Shown here one piece after another: positions 9,210 through 20,742 of a DNA stretch of 64,000 nucleotides. Under the pieces are notes generated by a model, which was not told the origin of the DNA, did not search any database, and saw only the letters and a program-made list of their open reading frames with translations. Source of the stretch: Naganishia liquefaciens (taxonomy: Eukaryota; Basidiomycota; Tremellomycetes; Filobasidiales; Filobasidiaceae); assembly GCA_013423385.1 (NCBI GenBank), contig BLZA01000035.1, forward strand, positions 124,001 to 188,000. Reading direction: 5' to 3'. The translations under genes and the position numbers were made by a program. Positions within the stretch are counted from its first letter, which is position 1. Each line of letters begins with the position of its first letter.

Positions 9210-11602
9210 CGCCTGTCCGTGTAATGGGCCTATCAGCTATGATCGCTTATGCCGGATAGAGCAGTAAGATTGGTTATAGACTTGTATACTCACGCTTTGT
9301 CCCACGATGTGGCTACTATTGGCGTCCGGCCTATCAGTTGTCGAAGACTAGGCCTGTTTGGTAGGCTTGAGAATCCCCAGCGGAGAAATGAAGTTCACTA
9401 TATGTCAAGGGTCGCGCCTCAGACCGACGCCCCAAACCCTTGCCCGACGGCGGACCGTGAACACATATCCCATATCTTATAGGTCAATTCGAGCTCGACA
9501 TGAACATTCATAGCAGCCGTCATGGACAGATCCACTGTAAACCGTGCCTTGCCACCTGTCTTCCATGGTGCCTTGGCCTCGTAAAAGTGGTCCACACCCA
9601 AGAGCCCGCTCAAGAATGCAAGGACCCGTAGGCAGCAATAGTTGCCAGCACATCTACGCGTCTATTACCCCCTTGCTTCCGCCAGCATCCGCGCTGAGCC
9701 GACAGCCGATGGACTCGAAGTCCAGACCCGACAAACTGACCGGCCTCGGTACGGTTCGGTTACCCATTGCTTGCGACCCGAGGGTTTTCGCTTCAGAGAT
9801 GAAGTGGACGATATAGCTTTGGCCAAGTCCCTGGCCTTCCACATGGCCCTGACACATATCGGCTTGATCAGGCACGCTTGGAAGACTGTTGAAGATATCA
9901 TCGCAGGCGGGATAGCTGGAGACATGGTATTTGCGTGTAGTCTTGCTCAAACCGGTCTTCAGCAAGCTCTTTGGGCTGGAAGGCGACTATTGCTGGATAT
10001 ATCACGCGCAAGAAATGTACCGCATTCGCGTGCTGAATTCCTCACTGAAGCGCAGGGCACAAAGCAAAGAGCGCGACCCGAACTGAGAGGGAGTTCTCTG
10101 GGTGGGATCTTGAGAAAAGCCGAACTCCGACTGAGTTCTGGGACGCATTGCTCTTTGAGGTCGCCTGCATGACTTGTCAAGGCCCAAGTATCGCGAAGTA
10201 TAGGTCGATCTATGCAGTTGAGATCGAGTTCAATAGTTCATACACATTCTACCCTACGTCAGAGACACTTGCGCATCCACCCTTGGCTATTTACTCCACA
10301 CATTCTCCGTTCTTCTTCTATCCCACGGCGCAGATCAATCCGATCGGGCACAGCATTGCGGTGACTTGGCGGTGCAGTCTCCCCTCTATTCGATGGAGAT
10401 GTTGGCTGAAAAAGCTGCTGATAAGTTCCAGGTTGTCAAGGGATCAAACCAGCTTATCAAACCAGAACAGAAAGCTGAAGAAAGATATCCCCATGTTGGT
10501 CGCTTGCAATTCAGCCGCTGATGATCAGCTGGCGCCCCGCGTCATTTTTTGGATCCTGTTGCCCGAATTTGCTAACCGGATGGGGGATGCAAGTCACCCT
10601 GCAGATCGGGTTACCTCTGCGGGTGACTTCCACAGACAATTCCCCCATGTACAGGTACAGAAATATCTGTTTCGGCCAGAGCTGATGATCTCATCGCGGG
10701 GGCTTATTCTCCTGCGCGCCGGGCTGCATATCGATATTTCGCTGTTTTGGGCACTTGTTTTGATCAATGGTTATTAGTCTGGGTGTCCCGGCGAATGAAA
10801 TAACGAGCTAGAAGTTGAGCCATAATGAAGGGGACTTTGTTTTCGTAACTGCCATTTCTGACTCGATTGAGGAGCTGATTGAAGTGTACCCTGTAAATCC
10901 TCGTTGGACGAGGCAGGCTGACGAGATGAAGAACTTGTTTAGGGTCAGAGGATAACTCAAGATGGAAAGGAGCAGCCCTGCATCGTTGAGCTCATCGCTC
11001 GGCCAAGTGGGCTCAGCGCTATCTTGCCTTTCACCTTGTACACGAGATGTCAGAGCTCATGCGAGACGTTGGGCGTCTCTCCTCATCATGACATGACTTA
11101 TGGCCAATGCATCAATAGCTGGCCCAACAGTCTTGTTGACAAGCATCGTAACCAAGTCGAATTGCCTGTTTGAGGCGAACAGCAGACGAATAGGCGATGA
11201 GCGAAACGGGGTCAATTTACTGTAGCCCACAACTGTGGCGCAATCGACTGCAGCGAGTACACCGACTCATCTGTTCCGTCCGGTGTACGTGCTGTTCTAG
11301 TGCTCTATCACTAGATGAATCGCAATGTGCCGTCGCCGTCATCTCTGGGCTGAGCCGCTGGGAAACAGGTGACCCGATGCAGCGATCATCGTACGACGCC
11401 GGATGTGCGTCTCCAAAGGGCAATTTGTTGTTGTCGGCGAGGGGAACGGTGTTGATCACTCAACATGCCCCATTTCGGCGCACTGGGATTAGATTTATAA
11501 CAACACTGCCAGAGCAACTCTTGCTCTTCTTTGTCTATCCCCCTCATCAACACCTTTTATAATTACTAGTACTTACACTACCTACCACCAACAACACTCA
11601 AG
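9210..11602. other. 2.4 kb gene-free divergent region
   Basis: This is the longest gene-free stretch in the window. It separates the start codons of two secreted-protein genes. The open frames in it (largest about 200 codons at 10148-10777) have no protein-like character and many begin at non-ATG codons. Just before the Rds1-like ATG there is a TATA-like 'TTTTATAATT' near 11554 and a pyrimidine-rich leader, fitting a strong promoter. I see no mobile element or repeat in it. Confidence 0.5.
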
Positions 11603-12657
11603 ATGCGATTCTCCACCAGCACTCTCATGGCCTTGGTTGCCGCCGTCGCGACCTACGCTTCCCCCGTCGCCAAGAGGCAGTCCTCGTCCATTGACGATGT
11701 AACCATCTTGAACTACGCCTGTGAGTTCGACTCCGTAGCTACAAATCACACTCGCTGACCCCCTCGCAGTGACCCTCGAGCACTTGGAGAACGCGTTCTA
11801 CGCCGGCGCTTTGGCCAAGTTCGATGCGGCCGCCTTCAAGGCTGCCGGTTTCCCCGATTGGGTCCGAAACAGGTAAGTCTTCCCTCCAGAGCCCAATTCG
11901 GTCAGCTACTTATCGCTCTATCGCTCTCTAGGTTCGAGCAGATCGCCTCGCACGAACAGTCCCACGTCGACTTCCTCTCTGGCGCCTTGGGATCGGCTGC
12001 CGTCCAGCCCTGTGAATACAACTTCCCCTACACGGACCCGGCCTCGTTCACCGCCTTGTCCGCGCTCATCGAGAACGTCGGTGTCTCTGCCTACCTCGGT
12101 GCTGCTGGATCCATCTCCAACGCCGCCTACCTTACCGCCGCTGGCTCCATCTTGACCACCGAAGCCCGACACCAGGCTTGGGTCTCCAGCGCTGTCAACA
12201 AGAACGAAGCTTGGTCCGGCCCTTACGACACCCCCGTCGGCTTCAACGTCGTCTACTCGGCTGTCACGCCCTTCTTCGTCTCGTGCCCCGCCAGCAACCC
12301 GGCGTTGCCCTTCAAGGCCTTCCCTGCGTTGACCTACGACGCCGCCACGGGAGCCGTCACCGGTGCTTCCGACGGTCAGTACATTGCCTTGTACCAGGGC
12401 TTGGACATTGCTACCTACCCCATCCAGGGCGGTAAGGTCCAGTTGCCCACCACCCAGGGTACCGCCTACATCACTGCTACCAGTGAGAAGAACGCCACCT
12501 TGGTCGGCGATGCCAACATTGTTGCCGGACGTGAGTACTCTCTTCCAACAACCTTTTCTGCCGACACTAATCCTTGTCTCTTTCAGCCGCCGTTATCATC
12601 AACCACTTCAAGTCCAACGTCGAGAACCCCGCTCCTGGATTCACCTCTGCTGCCTAA
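11603..12657 (+). CDS. Rds1-like secreted ferritin-fold protein, 296 aa
   Basis: This matches the fungal Rds1/desiccation-associated group of ferritin-like proteins, named for a fission yeast gene induced by stress and starvation; the biochemical role is unknown. Four exons (11603-11720, 11770-11872, 11932-12530, 12587-12657) give 297 in-frame codons including the stop. The N-terminus is a signal peptide ending in '[13 protein letters not shown]', where the KR suggests Kex2-type processing. The helical core follows: '[19 protein letters not shown]', '[20 protein letters not shown]' and '[20 protein letters not shown]'. The Glu and His residues in these helices are those that would hold metal in a ferritin fold. 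The C-terminal third is a beta-rich secreted domain. The codons are strongly biased to C-ending forms, which suggests high expression. Confidence 0.9.
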
Positions 12658-13133
12658 GCGGTTCCCCGAATTCGTCTTCTAGTGCTATGTTATACCCAGA
12701 CCATGTAGCCATACATCGTCTCCTCATTCTTCTCTCGTCATGTCTTTCAGCATAACTAGCATGTCGATTGTAGTCGCCGTGAAATAATGCGTGTATGGAC
12801 ATTCAAAAATGGCCGTCCCTTAAGCTGTTCCATCTTGTTCCGTTTGGCGTGCCGTAGCGCCAATATTGCTGCCAAGTCGAGGACGACAATATGCTACGAC
12901 TTTAGTCTATGAATTGATGATGTGGCCATGCATGCGACTCTGCCATACAAAATTTGAAAGGTGGAGAATCTATACGTGCGAATGCGCTGGTCTCTAGACT
13001 ACCTTGATAGGTAGGATTCTTTCGAAATGCTGCTACGACTGGTCTCAGCGCACCCGCTTCGACGCGTGCTCCGCATCGGATGTGGTCGCGGCTGTGTGGG
13101 TTCCTTGCTTCTCGTATCTGGCTTTCAGACCCG
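12658..13133. other. convergent 3' gap
   Basis: This stretch lies between the Rds1-like gene (+) and HPC2 (-), which converge here. It should hold both 3' untranslated regions. No gene is supported. Confidence 0.4.
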
Positions 13134-16100
13134 TCACTTGCGCAAACCATCAGATCCTGAATTTGCCAAGGTCGCGATCATGAACCTACTCTGACGGGAT
13201 AGCTGACTAGACGACATCCATCCCTTTGGGAAAAGCGGCTCAATCTGATCGCACATTAGCATTGGTGGAGGGATGTTTTTACTGTTCGCACTCACTTCGG
13301 CAAAAAGCTGGTTTCGTCTCTGATATAACAGCGAATGCTGTGGCTTCTGATGGACCTCGCTGTGACGGAATATAGCTGAGCGGCAGCCGTATCTCCAAAG
13401 AGCGTACTTACGCTTGCGCTGCTTCAAACTTGCCGGCACTATCGGCGGCCTTGCACAGTCGATAGAAGACTTGCTTCATGTCTTCACTCCATCGTATCCG
13501 TTGAAACGGTTGCTGTATGCTCTGGTGGATGTCAAAAGAGATACAAATTTGACAGCAGGCCACTCACGAGTTTGGCTGGCTCCCTTCCCTCCAGCTTGGC
13601 AGCTTCTTCTTCAGCTCGAATTGCGGCATCTATGATGAAATCAGCAAAGGCACTTTCGATAGCGAAAGGGACTAACCATATTTTTCCTGCGAAGCTGTAA
13701 AGTCTGAGACTTGCTTGGGCAACGAACTCTCTATTGCGTCTTTCAGAACTGATATGAGCTCTGATTTTGTCCGTTGATAATATTCTAGTTGATAATCCTT
13801 TAATTTGTCCAGCATGTATTTCTGAATAGCGAGTTAGCACTGGTGGAGCACCGCCTAGAAACGCGACTTACCTTCATAGTGAAGCGATTGTAGCGGATCA
13901 CGAATGGTAGGACGTCATATAGACTATCTCCAATCAGTCCCAGCTCAACTGCTTTTTGGCCCATTGTGTGAATCAAGGGTTTGAACGCTTCCGGGAACTT
14001 CTTGGCGTCCTTGATAGCCTTCCAGTCATCATCGCTCACTGCGGAGAAGATATTAGCGAAGTGAATCTGACCGCGTCTCGTCGCTTACAGCTCTCATTCA
14101 ACCTGCTCACGTCTAGCAGCAAGGGTCGCAATTCTTCAGGCAGTCGTGCAAGACCCTCGTCCTAAAAAGAAGGTCTAAGTTGGCTTGTAGGCGAGCGGAG
14201 CAATAAATCATACAAGGTTCAAAGGAGGCCTAACCACAGGCGCCAACGGAGGGTCTGTGATGCATCAGTACATTATCTCATGCTATATGAGGTACCTACT
14301 GTTCGCCGGCTCCGAGTCTGCTAACACCGTTACCTCGGGACTTGTCTCCTTCACAGGATCCTGAACTGTTGTACCGACAGATGTCTTGCGGCTCGACTGT
14401 TGTGCCTTCTCAGTTCGATGACTTGCTCCCTTCGCCAATTCCGCCATGCTGAGACCAGGCTTTGGAGGGCCAATATTCGAAGATGCACCGGCTTTCGAAG
14501 GACGAAAGCCCAGGCCGAGTGTCATCTTTTTCCGTTTTTTCGTCTGTTCGCCGGGTTGAATGTCGGAATCGCCTGGCGAATCTCTGGGTGTGACTTTTCC
14601 AAAGTTGAGTGTTGTCTGTTTCTTGCCCTTGGATTTCTTCGCACTGCGCAGATGATCAGCGCTGTCCGATGGATAACCCGCCCACTTACCCGTCTTCATC
14701 GTCGCTGATCAATTCTACCGCTCCTTTCTGCACATAAAAGCCCTCTTTCGCTGGGCGATGCATGATCATTACTTCATCCATCTGCAAATCGGAATCATCG
14801 ATAAATGGGTCCTTGTAATCATAATCGTCGGTCGGATCTGGACGTTTGCGTTTCTGGGAAAGCGTCAGTGTCATTCGGCCCAAAATCCCGAAACGTACCG
14901 ATCCCGGTTTCGCGCTATACTTCTTGTCCAGTTCTGCCGCCAGTCTCTCTAATTCCGCGGCGTCCGCTCCACCCATCATGGCCTCGAGGATCCCCGGTGC
15001 GGACGGTGTCGCCTCATGAGCTCCTGCAGTCGAGGAACTCGCTGTGGCATTCGTCATCAAATCCCTCAACTTTTTCTTTGTTTTCCTGCCAGTGCCATCC
15101 ATGTAATCATCGGCATCATCGGCATCGTCGTCATCGCTTTCCGTCGCATTCCAGCCTGAATTGACGACATAATAGTCCGTATCAACTTTGCCCTGGGCGA
15201 TACTCGCTTCTTTGAAGTTGACAACGCGAAACTTGGGTTCCTCGCCCGGCTTTGGGACGACGGGCTTTTCCATCGGTACCACATCTTCCTCTTTCGGCTC
15301 CTTTGATTCCATCGGAACGTCGCCTTGGCTCTCGGGAGGAACCGCCGACTCTTCTTTGACTTCCTCCTTGGCCGGCTGAGGCCTGACGCCATCAGGCCCT
15401 TCGTCGTCGTCAAACAGATTAAACACGACACGTATGGTGGCTCGCATCTTGGGTGGCGGCGGTGGTGGTGGTGATGGCGATTTCGCTCTTGCCTTTTTCT
15501 TCTTGGGTTTTGCGACGAGTATGTTGACAGTAGGCTCGGCCGCTGGTTCCGCAGGCGCGCCATCCGCCGTGCCTTCGACTGGCAACGAACTTCCGATCTC
15601 GATCGGCACATTCTCCATCGGTCCGCTATTAGCCGGGGCGACTACGGCAGAGGGCGGGTGAGATCCCAAGACCACAACGTCCGAGCTCCCACCCTGGCTT
15701 TGGTTGTGATCTTCAGGTTCCGTCTTAACACGAACAACGTCTCCGGCTGGAGGCAACAAAAGATCCGGAATACCCAAAGGACCATTCCTCATCGACAGGA
15801 AGACTGGAGAATCGCCAGCGACAGCGTCTTCTTGATCCAGGTCGATGGACCCCTCATCATCGTCATCATCATCCGAAGACTCCTCTTCATCTTCCTCGTC
15901 GTCGTCGTCCCCGCGTTCGTGATCCATAGCCCCGTCGATGACGCCCTCATCTTCTTCGTCAGATGATGGCGGTATGTCGCCTTCTGGTATGTCGCCTTCT
16001 CCATTCAGCTGTTCGCCTTCGTCCGCTTCGCTTTCACGCGGTCCCTCTTGCTCTTTTCCTTGATCATTGTCGTTTTCCGAGATTTCGGCAATCTGCAGGC

Positions 16101-16650
16101 TCGCGCGACGTGATGAAGGCATCGGTTCGTCTTCCTCGTCCAGCATCATTTCATCGGAGCGCTTTGGAAGTGAAGCATTGCTCTTTTTCCTCGGCGAGAG
16201 AGATTGTCGTCCATTCTCGACGTGGCCATTCCCGTTCGGTTGATCCCCGGTCGTCGCTGCAGAATCATGATGATGTCCGACTCCGCCCCGCAGAACCGCC
16301 AGAAATCCCTCGCCATCCCCTTCTCCATCCCGGTGTACCAAGCTATCCACGCTCATGCGCGCGATCCGAGGAGAGACCGAGATACAAGACGGCGACGTTG
16401 GTCCAGCGCTCGCTGTATCATTTGTCGTCGTCGCGGTCGCTGCGATCGTCTCAGAATGAAGAATCCCGAAAATATTGCTGCGCCTGCGCGATTCGGAACT
16501 GAGGGCCTCTTGCGCGGCACTCATGTTGACATCCTGGACAGCGTCAGCGACGCTCTGCTCTGCTGTACTTCGTGCTGTATCGTCTTCGCGGGTCGAAGCA
16601 TGCGAGGGAGATGCATCAAGTTGAGACATCATCTCAAGAACCGGGTTCAT
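13134..16650 (-). CDS. HPC2: HIR complex subunit Hpc2 / ubinuclein-like protein
   Basis: Hpc2/ubinuclein is part of the HIR histone chaperone, which places H3.3-H4 outside replication and represses histone genes. The diagnostic Hpc2-related domain is 'DDYDYKDPFIDDSDL' (about 14800-14845), which binds the histone chaperone core in known members. About 580 residues come before it: low-complexity, with an acidic tract of D/E runs (near 15840-15915), a Pro run and Lys-rich patches. After it come a Lys-rich stretch with 'KKQTTLNFGKV' (near 14620) and a helical C-terminal ubinuclein region with 'IRWSEDMKQVFYRLCKAA' (near 13480). Exon 1 is 16650-14899, followed by an intron at 14854-14898 and several more short ones; I could follow the frame to the TGA at 13134. 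A stop codon sits directly before the ATG in frame, which fixes the start. Confidence 0.85.
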
Positions 16651-17530
16651 TCACTTTTGCTTCCGCGCTTCCGGCGAAATTGATGGGTGCGCGCGAACAA
16701 GAGGTCGAGGACCTGGAGGAGCAGGACTCGCTGTTCGCAGCCCTGTTTCCCTCGTTCGCGGGGAGTGGTTCGTCGGCGGGAGAGCAGGAATTGCTGCTGG
16801 GCTGACGCAGTCGCTCGAGGGGCGAGAGCCTGCGGCGTGTTACCCTTGCGTTGGGAGCCAGTGGGAGGCGAGAGTCGAAGGTGATGGCGGGGCGTGTGCA
16901 GGTTTCGACGTTTACCTTGGGGCCCTGTGTCGCTATCTCGGGGATCACTGTTGCCCTGCTAGTCCTGTGTTGCCAGTAGTGCACTCGAGCAGATTGCCGA
17001 TAATTGTGCAAGAATGCTGATGTCAAAACCCTCCAAATGGACGCGGGTAGCGTCTGCGGTCAAAATGAACAGTCTACATGCAAAACAACGTATAGGAAGG
17101 ATGTAAGCAGTGAAGGGGAAAACATTGCCGTTGTCAAGGGGCTCGCTCTCCCATCCCATCCTTTTCCGGACAGACGCGAGCCCGTCTTCATCGCGCCCGG
17201 GAGCCTCCGCGCGACACTTGTCCCGCGCTCTTCACGCCTCAGCCTGCCGCTTTCCATGCTTGAATCCGGCAGACGAGTCGAGTTCGGACCTCTGGCTGTG
17301 AATGTCCGGCATTGTTTGACAGGAGCCTGCTTGTCATGCTTGAACCTGGGGAAAAGGGAACCCCTCCAGTCTCTCCACCGAGCGCGTGCGTCTCCTTTCC
17401 CGGCCGCCGATTCGTCACCCGCCCGACGCGTTCCATGGACTAGGTCGGCTCGAATATTCAACTTGCACCATTGTTCACCACCTTTCTCACCTTTCCCCGG
17501 CAGCTGGGCTCCGACAACATACATTCCTTC
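16651..17530. promoter_or_regulatory. divergent intergenic region HPC2 / SPP-GPI18
   Basis: This 880-bp gap must hold two promoters. A 40-codon plus-strand ATG frame at 16683-16805 is acidic and leucine-rich at its end, but it has no support beyond being open. No RNA gene or repeat was recognised. Confidence 0.4.
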
Positions 17531-20500
17531 ATGTCATCCGGCGGCATTATATACGCCTACGCTGCTCTAGGCGCCCAGGCGGTCCTGCCCATCGTTCTCG
17601 GCTCCTTCGCAAGCGTCAAAGTGGGTCTCCGTCAGTCCAATGAAGCACTTGACCAACACTTGGCCTTTCCTTCAGACGCCCAGATCCATTCGAAAAGCCA
17701 TCAAGGATTCGCATAGCCTCACTCAGAAGACCCCCAATGGCGAAGTCAAGGGAGTCATCCCGCATCCGGACGACATATACTACGCCCTCAATGGGGAACA
17801 AGATCCGGAAGAGGATGATGAGATCGACGATGAGAAGGTAGGACTGCAAGATTCCTTGTGGTTCCCCCTGATTGCGTCGTGTGCGCTGTTTGGATTTTTC
17901 TTGCTGTTCAAATTCCTTGACCCACTGTGGATCAATCGGATCATCAGTACATACTGTGAGTCTCAAACCGTTGCCCAGAAAATTGGATTCTGAGCGGTCT
18001 GACTAGTCGCAGGAGCGTCCATCTTTGCTGTTCAGCTTGTAAGTCGTCCGCTTGCAGTCACCGTCCCCATCTGATTTTTCCCCCAGGCGGGAAGCGACTT
18101 TATAAATAGTTTGATACGGAGAACGACAGGAAAGCCCGCCGCGCGAATGCATATCCGTCTTGAAAAGGGCTTCAGAGGTTGGTAGCGTTGGTTAAATTTC
18201 GCACTCGCGCTGATGTCCCCCTGATAGAGCTCTTCCACATGACATACACCAAAGCGGACGTCTTTGTACTTCCCGTGGCTCTCGCCTTGCCCCCCATGTA
18301 CATCTACTTTGGAAAGCCATGGTATATCACCAATATGCTGTCATTTTCGTTTGCATACTCGGCCATCAAAGCCATGAAGCTCGACGGGTTTCTTACCGGT
18401 GCGGTGCTCTTGTCGGGACTGTTTCTATACGACATCTTCTGGGTCTTCGGCACACCGGTCGTAAGTTTGATGGCTATCTCCGTCGAGACATTGCTCATCC
18501 GCTTGCAGATGGAGAATGTCGCGAAGAGTCTGGACGCGCCAATCAAAGTAGGCATTCTCGCACATGGTGGAAACATACGCTCACGATTCGTAGGTCTTGG
18601 CGCCGCGAGACATTTCAGACTGGTCTGCAGGGTTCACCATGCTGGGTCTGGGCGACATGTAAGCCGTCCCAGACGTTCCGCCGCATCCGCTAATCACGGC
18701 GTCAGTGTCCTCCCTGGCGTCTTTATCTCCCTGGCATTGCGATACGACTATGCAAACCACGTTCAGCGACGGCTCCAGGCTGATCCCAAGTCCACGCCAA
18801 CGAAAAGAGACCGATATGTCAAGCCGTACTTCATTGCCGTTCTTGTGGCTTATGTCTTGGGGCTTGTGACGACGGTCGTCGTAATGCACAGGTTCAAGGC
18901 TGCACAACCAGCCTTGCTGTATCTCTCTCCAGCTTGCAGTTAGTGAAAACGCCCATTAATTCCCAACTTGAATGCTGAAAGCCTACCATAGTCGGCGCCA
19001 TCTCTATCACGGCATGGACTCGCAACGAGTTTCCGGCAACACTACGCTGGAAGGACGAGGATCCATCGCACGAGCAGAAAACCGTAGAAGCCGAGTCCAA
19101 GCCATCAGAGGAAGAGGCAAACGTTGACAAAGTCCTCACATGGGCTGCCATTGCGCGTGCTGCAACATGCGCATACCTCTATGTCGGACATCCAAAGCTC
19201 TTCTCCCCGACTCCCCCATTCGATACGTCGGCGTCTATACTGTTGGAAAAGAGCGCGATCATTGGGCCAGAATCCCCACTTCAGAATTTCCTTCGCTGGG
19301 ATGCGCTCTATTACGTTGATATCGCGATGGCCGGGTACCGATATGAGCAGGAGCTAGCCTTCTTACCCGGTTGGCCTTTGTGCATGCGGATGGCGGGACG
19401 GGCTGTACAATACATTCGAAACATCAAGGGACGAGGACCGCCTGATCTCGATGTCTTCGATGTCCTTGTCGGAGGGATCGTGTTGGCAAACGTCTTGAGC
19501 GTCGCTGCCGCGGTAGCCTTCTACAAGTAAGTATTCCGCACGAGCTTGATGTTCACTACTGATTTCCTCTAGATTAACATCACGTATATCAAACAAGACT
19601 TTTGCCCTGTACGCTAGCGGCCTATATATCCTCACGACAAGCCCGGCAACCGCTTCTTCACCGTACACGGAACCGCTATTCGCCTTCTTGACATGTACCG
19701 GATTCTGGCTGATCCTGCCTTCTCGCATCAACAAAGCCAGCGGTGCTGAGCTGATCATTAGCAAAGTACTTGGTCTGATTTGTCTCGTCGGGGCCACCGC
19801 AACACGGAGTCTGGGTATCTTCAACGCGCTTCCTGTCATCTGGCAAGGTTTCGTTCATCCGATCTACCAAGGAGATCGTCGTGTCTCTGTATGTTCACTG
19901 TCTACGCTTTGCATTGCCGCTCACTTCTCTCATCAGCTCGTATTCAAGCGCGGGATCATGACTGGCATGGCGGGAATAGTTACCGCCCTTCCTTTCCTTG
20001 CTTTCCAGTACGTCGCCTACGTCAGCTATTGCTCAGAGAAGCAGACGCGACCATGGTGCGGCAATACGATACCCTCCGTGTACAGCTTTGTCCAAGATCA
20101 TTACTGGTGAGCATACCCATCACACTTCCTGGCCAACGCTTACGCAAAGCAGGAACGTCGGTTTCCTCCGCTATTGGACGCTTGGGCAACTTCCAAATTT
20201 TGCGATAGCATCGCCAGTATTGATCAGCTCAGTATATTCGATCTACGCCCTAGCTTTCAAAGCGGGTCGAAAGTCTGGCGTCACAAACGACACCATCGGG
20301 TACTTGCTAATACACATTGCGTCAACCTGGATTCTACTCTTTTCAAGCCACTCGCAGATCGCTTTACGCACGATGGGCGGTAATCCCTTCTTCTGGTGGG
20401 GCTTGGCGCAGCAAGTGTGGCGGTTTGACAAGGATGACGTCAAGATTACCCGGCCTGGCAAGGTCTGGCTTGCCTGGGCGGTAATATGGTCTTTAATAAG

Positions 20501-20537
20501 CCTTGTATTATGGGCGGGCTTCTATCCCCCGGCATAG
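17531..20537 (+). CDS. GPI18: signal peptide peptidase fused to GPI mannosyltransferase 2 (Gpi18/PIG-V)
   Basis: Eleven exons, joined by hand through ten introns of 46-55 nt, keep one frame of 839 codons (838 aa). Residues 1 to about 355 are a presenilin-type intramembrane aspartyl protease of the ER: LYDIFWVFGTP (Asp233), GLGDIVLPG (Asp276) and QPALLYLSP (344-352) are the three catalytic motifs of signal peptide peptidase. Residues about 400-838 are Gpi18/PIG-V, which adds the second mannose to the GPI anchor in the ER lumen: LRWDALYYVDIA (455-466), a YEQELAFLPGWPL motif, SSPYTEPLFA, ATATRSLGIFN and NVGFLRYWTLGQLPNF. The joining segment is charged and has no stop. The first in-frame ATG of the Gpi18 part alone (19327) lies beyond the LRWD motif, so a separate Gpi18 start is hard to place. 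If the intron at 18939-18991 is kept, the protease ends after 355 residues. Confidence 0.87.
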
Positions 20538-20742
20538 CATAAAAGGCATGCTTCAGAGTGCCCTCGCTCCCGATGAAAATATCAATGATCGCCACTCGTA
20601 CGTGAGACACGCCAGTAAATGACCTGAGCGGGCATTCAGCGATGCCACGGGTTGTTGCCAGCGAAGATCATAGCGCGATAGCCGAGATATACATACCGGC
20701 CAGGTAGGCAATGTCACTCGCACACATATAACATACAAGATA

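Noticed and set aside
9419-9965. Minus-strand frames with stretches such as FTVDLSMTAAMNVH, faintly like an Erv41-type protein
   Set aside because: The spacing of the motif does not match the family, the frame starts at TTG, and no partner exons could be joined. Likely chance.
10148-10777. 209-codon plus-strand frame in the long intergenic region
   Set aside because: Composition is not protein-like, with no domain motif and no plausible splice partners; its first codon is not ATG.
16683-16805. 40-codon acidic ATG frame in the HPC2 / SPP-GPI18 gap
   Set aside because: Short, with no recognised motif, and could be part of a leader. Not enough to call a gene.
19878-19937. Possible extra intron in the Gpi18 part
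   Set aside because: The donor GTGTCT is poor and the stretch reads through in frame, so I kept it as coding; RNA data would settle it.
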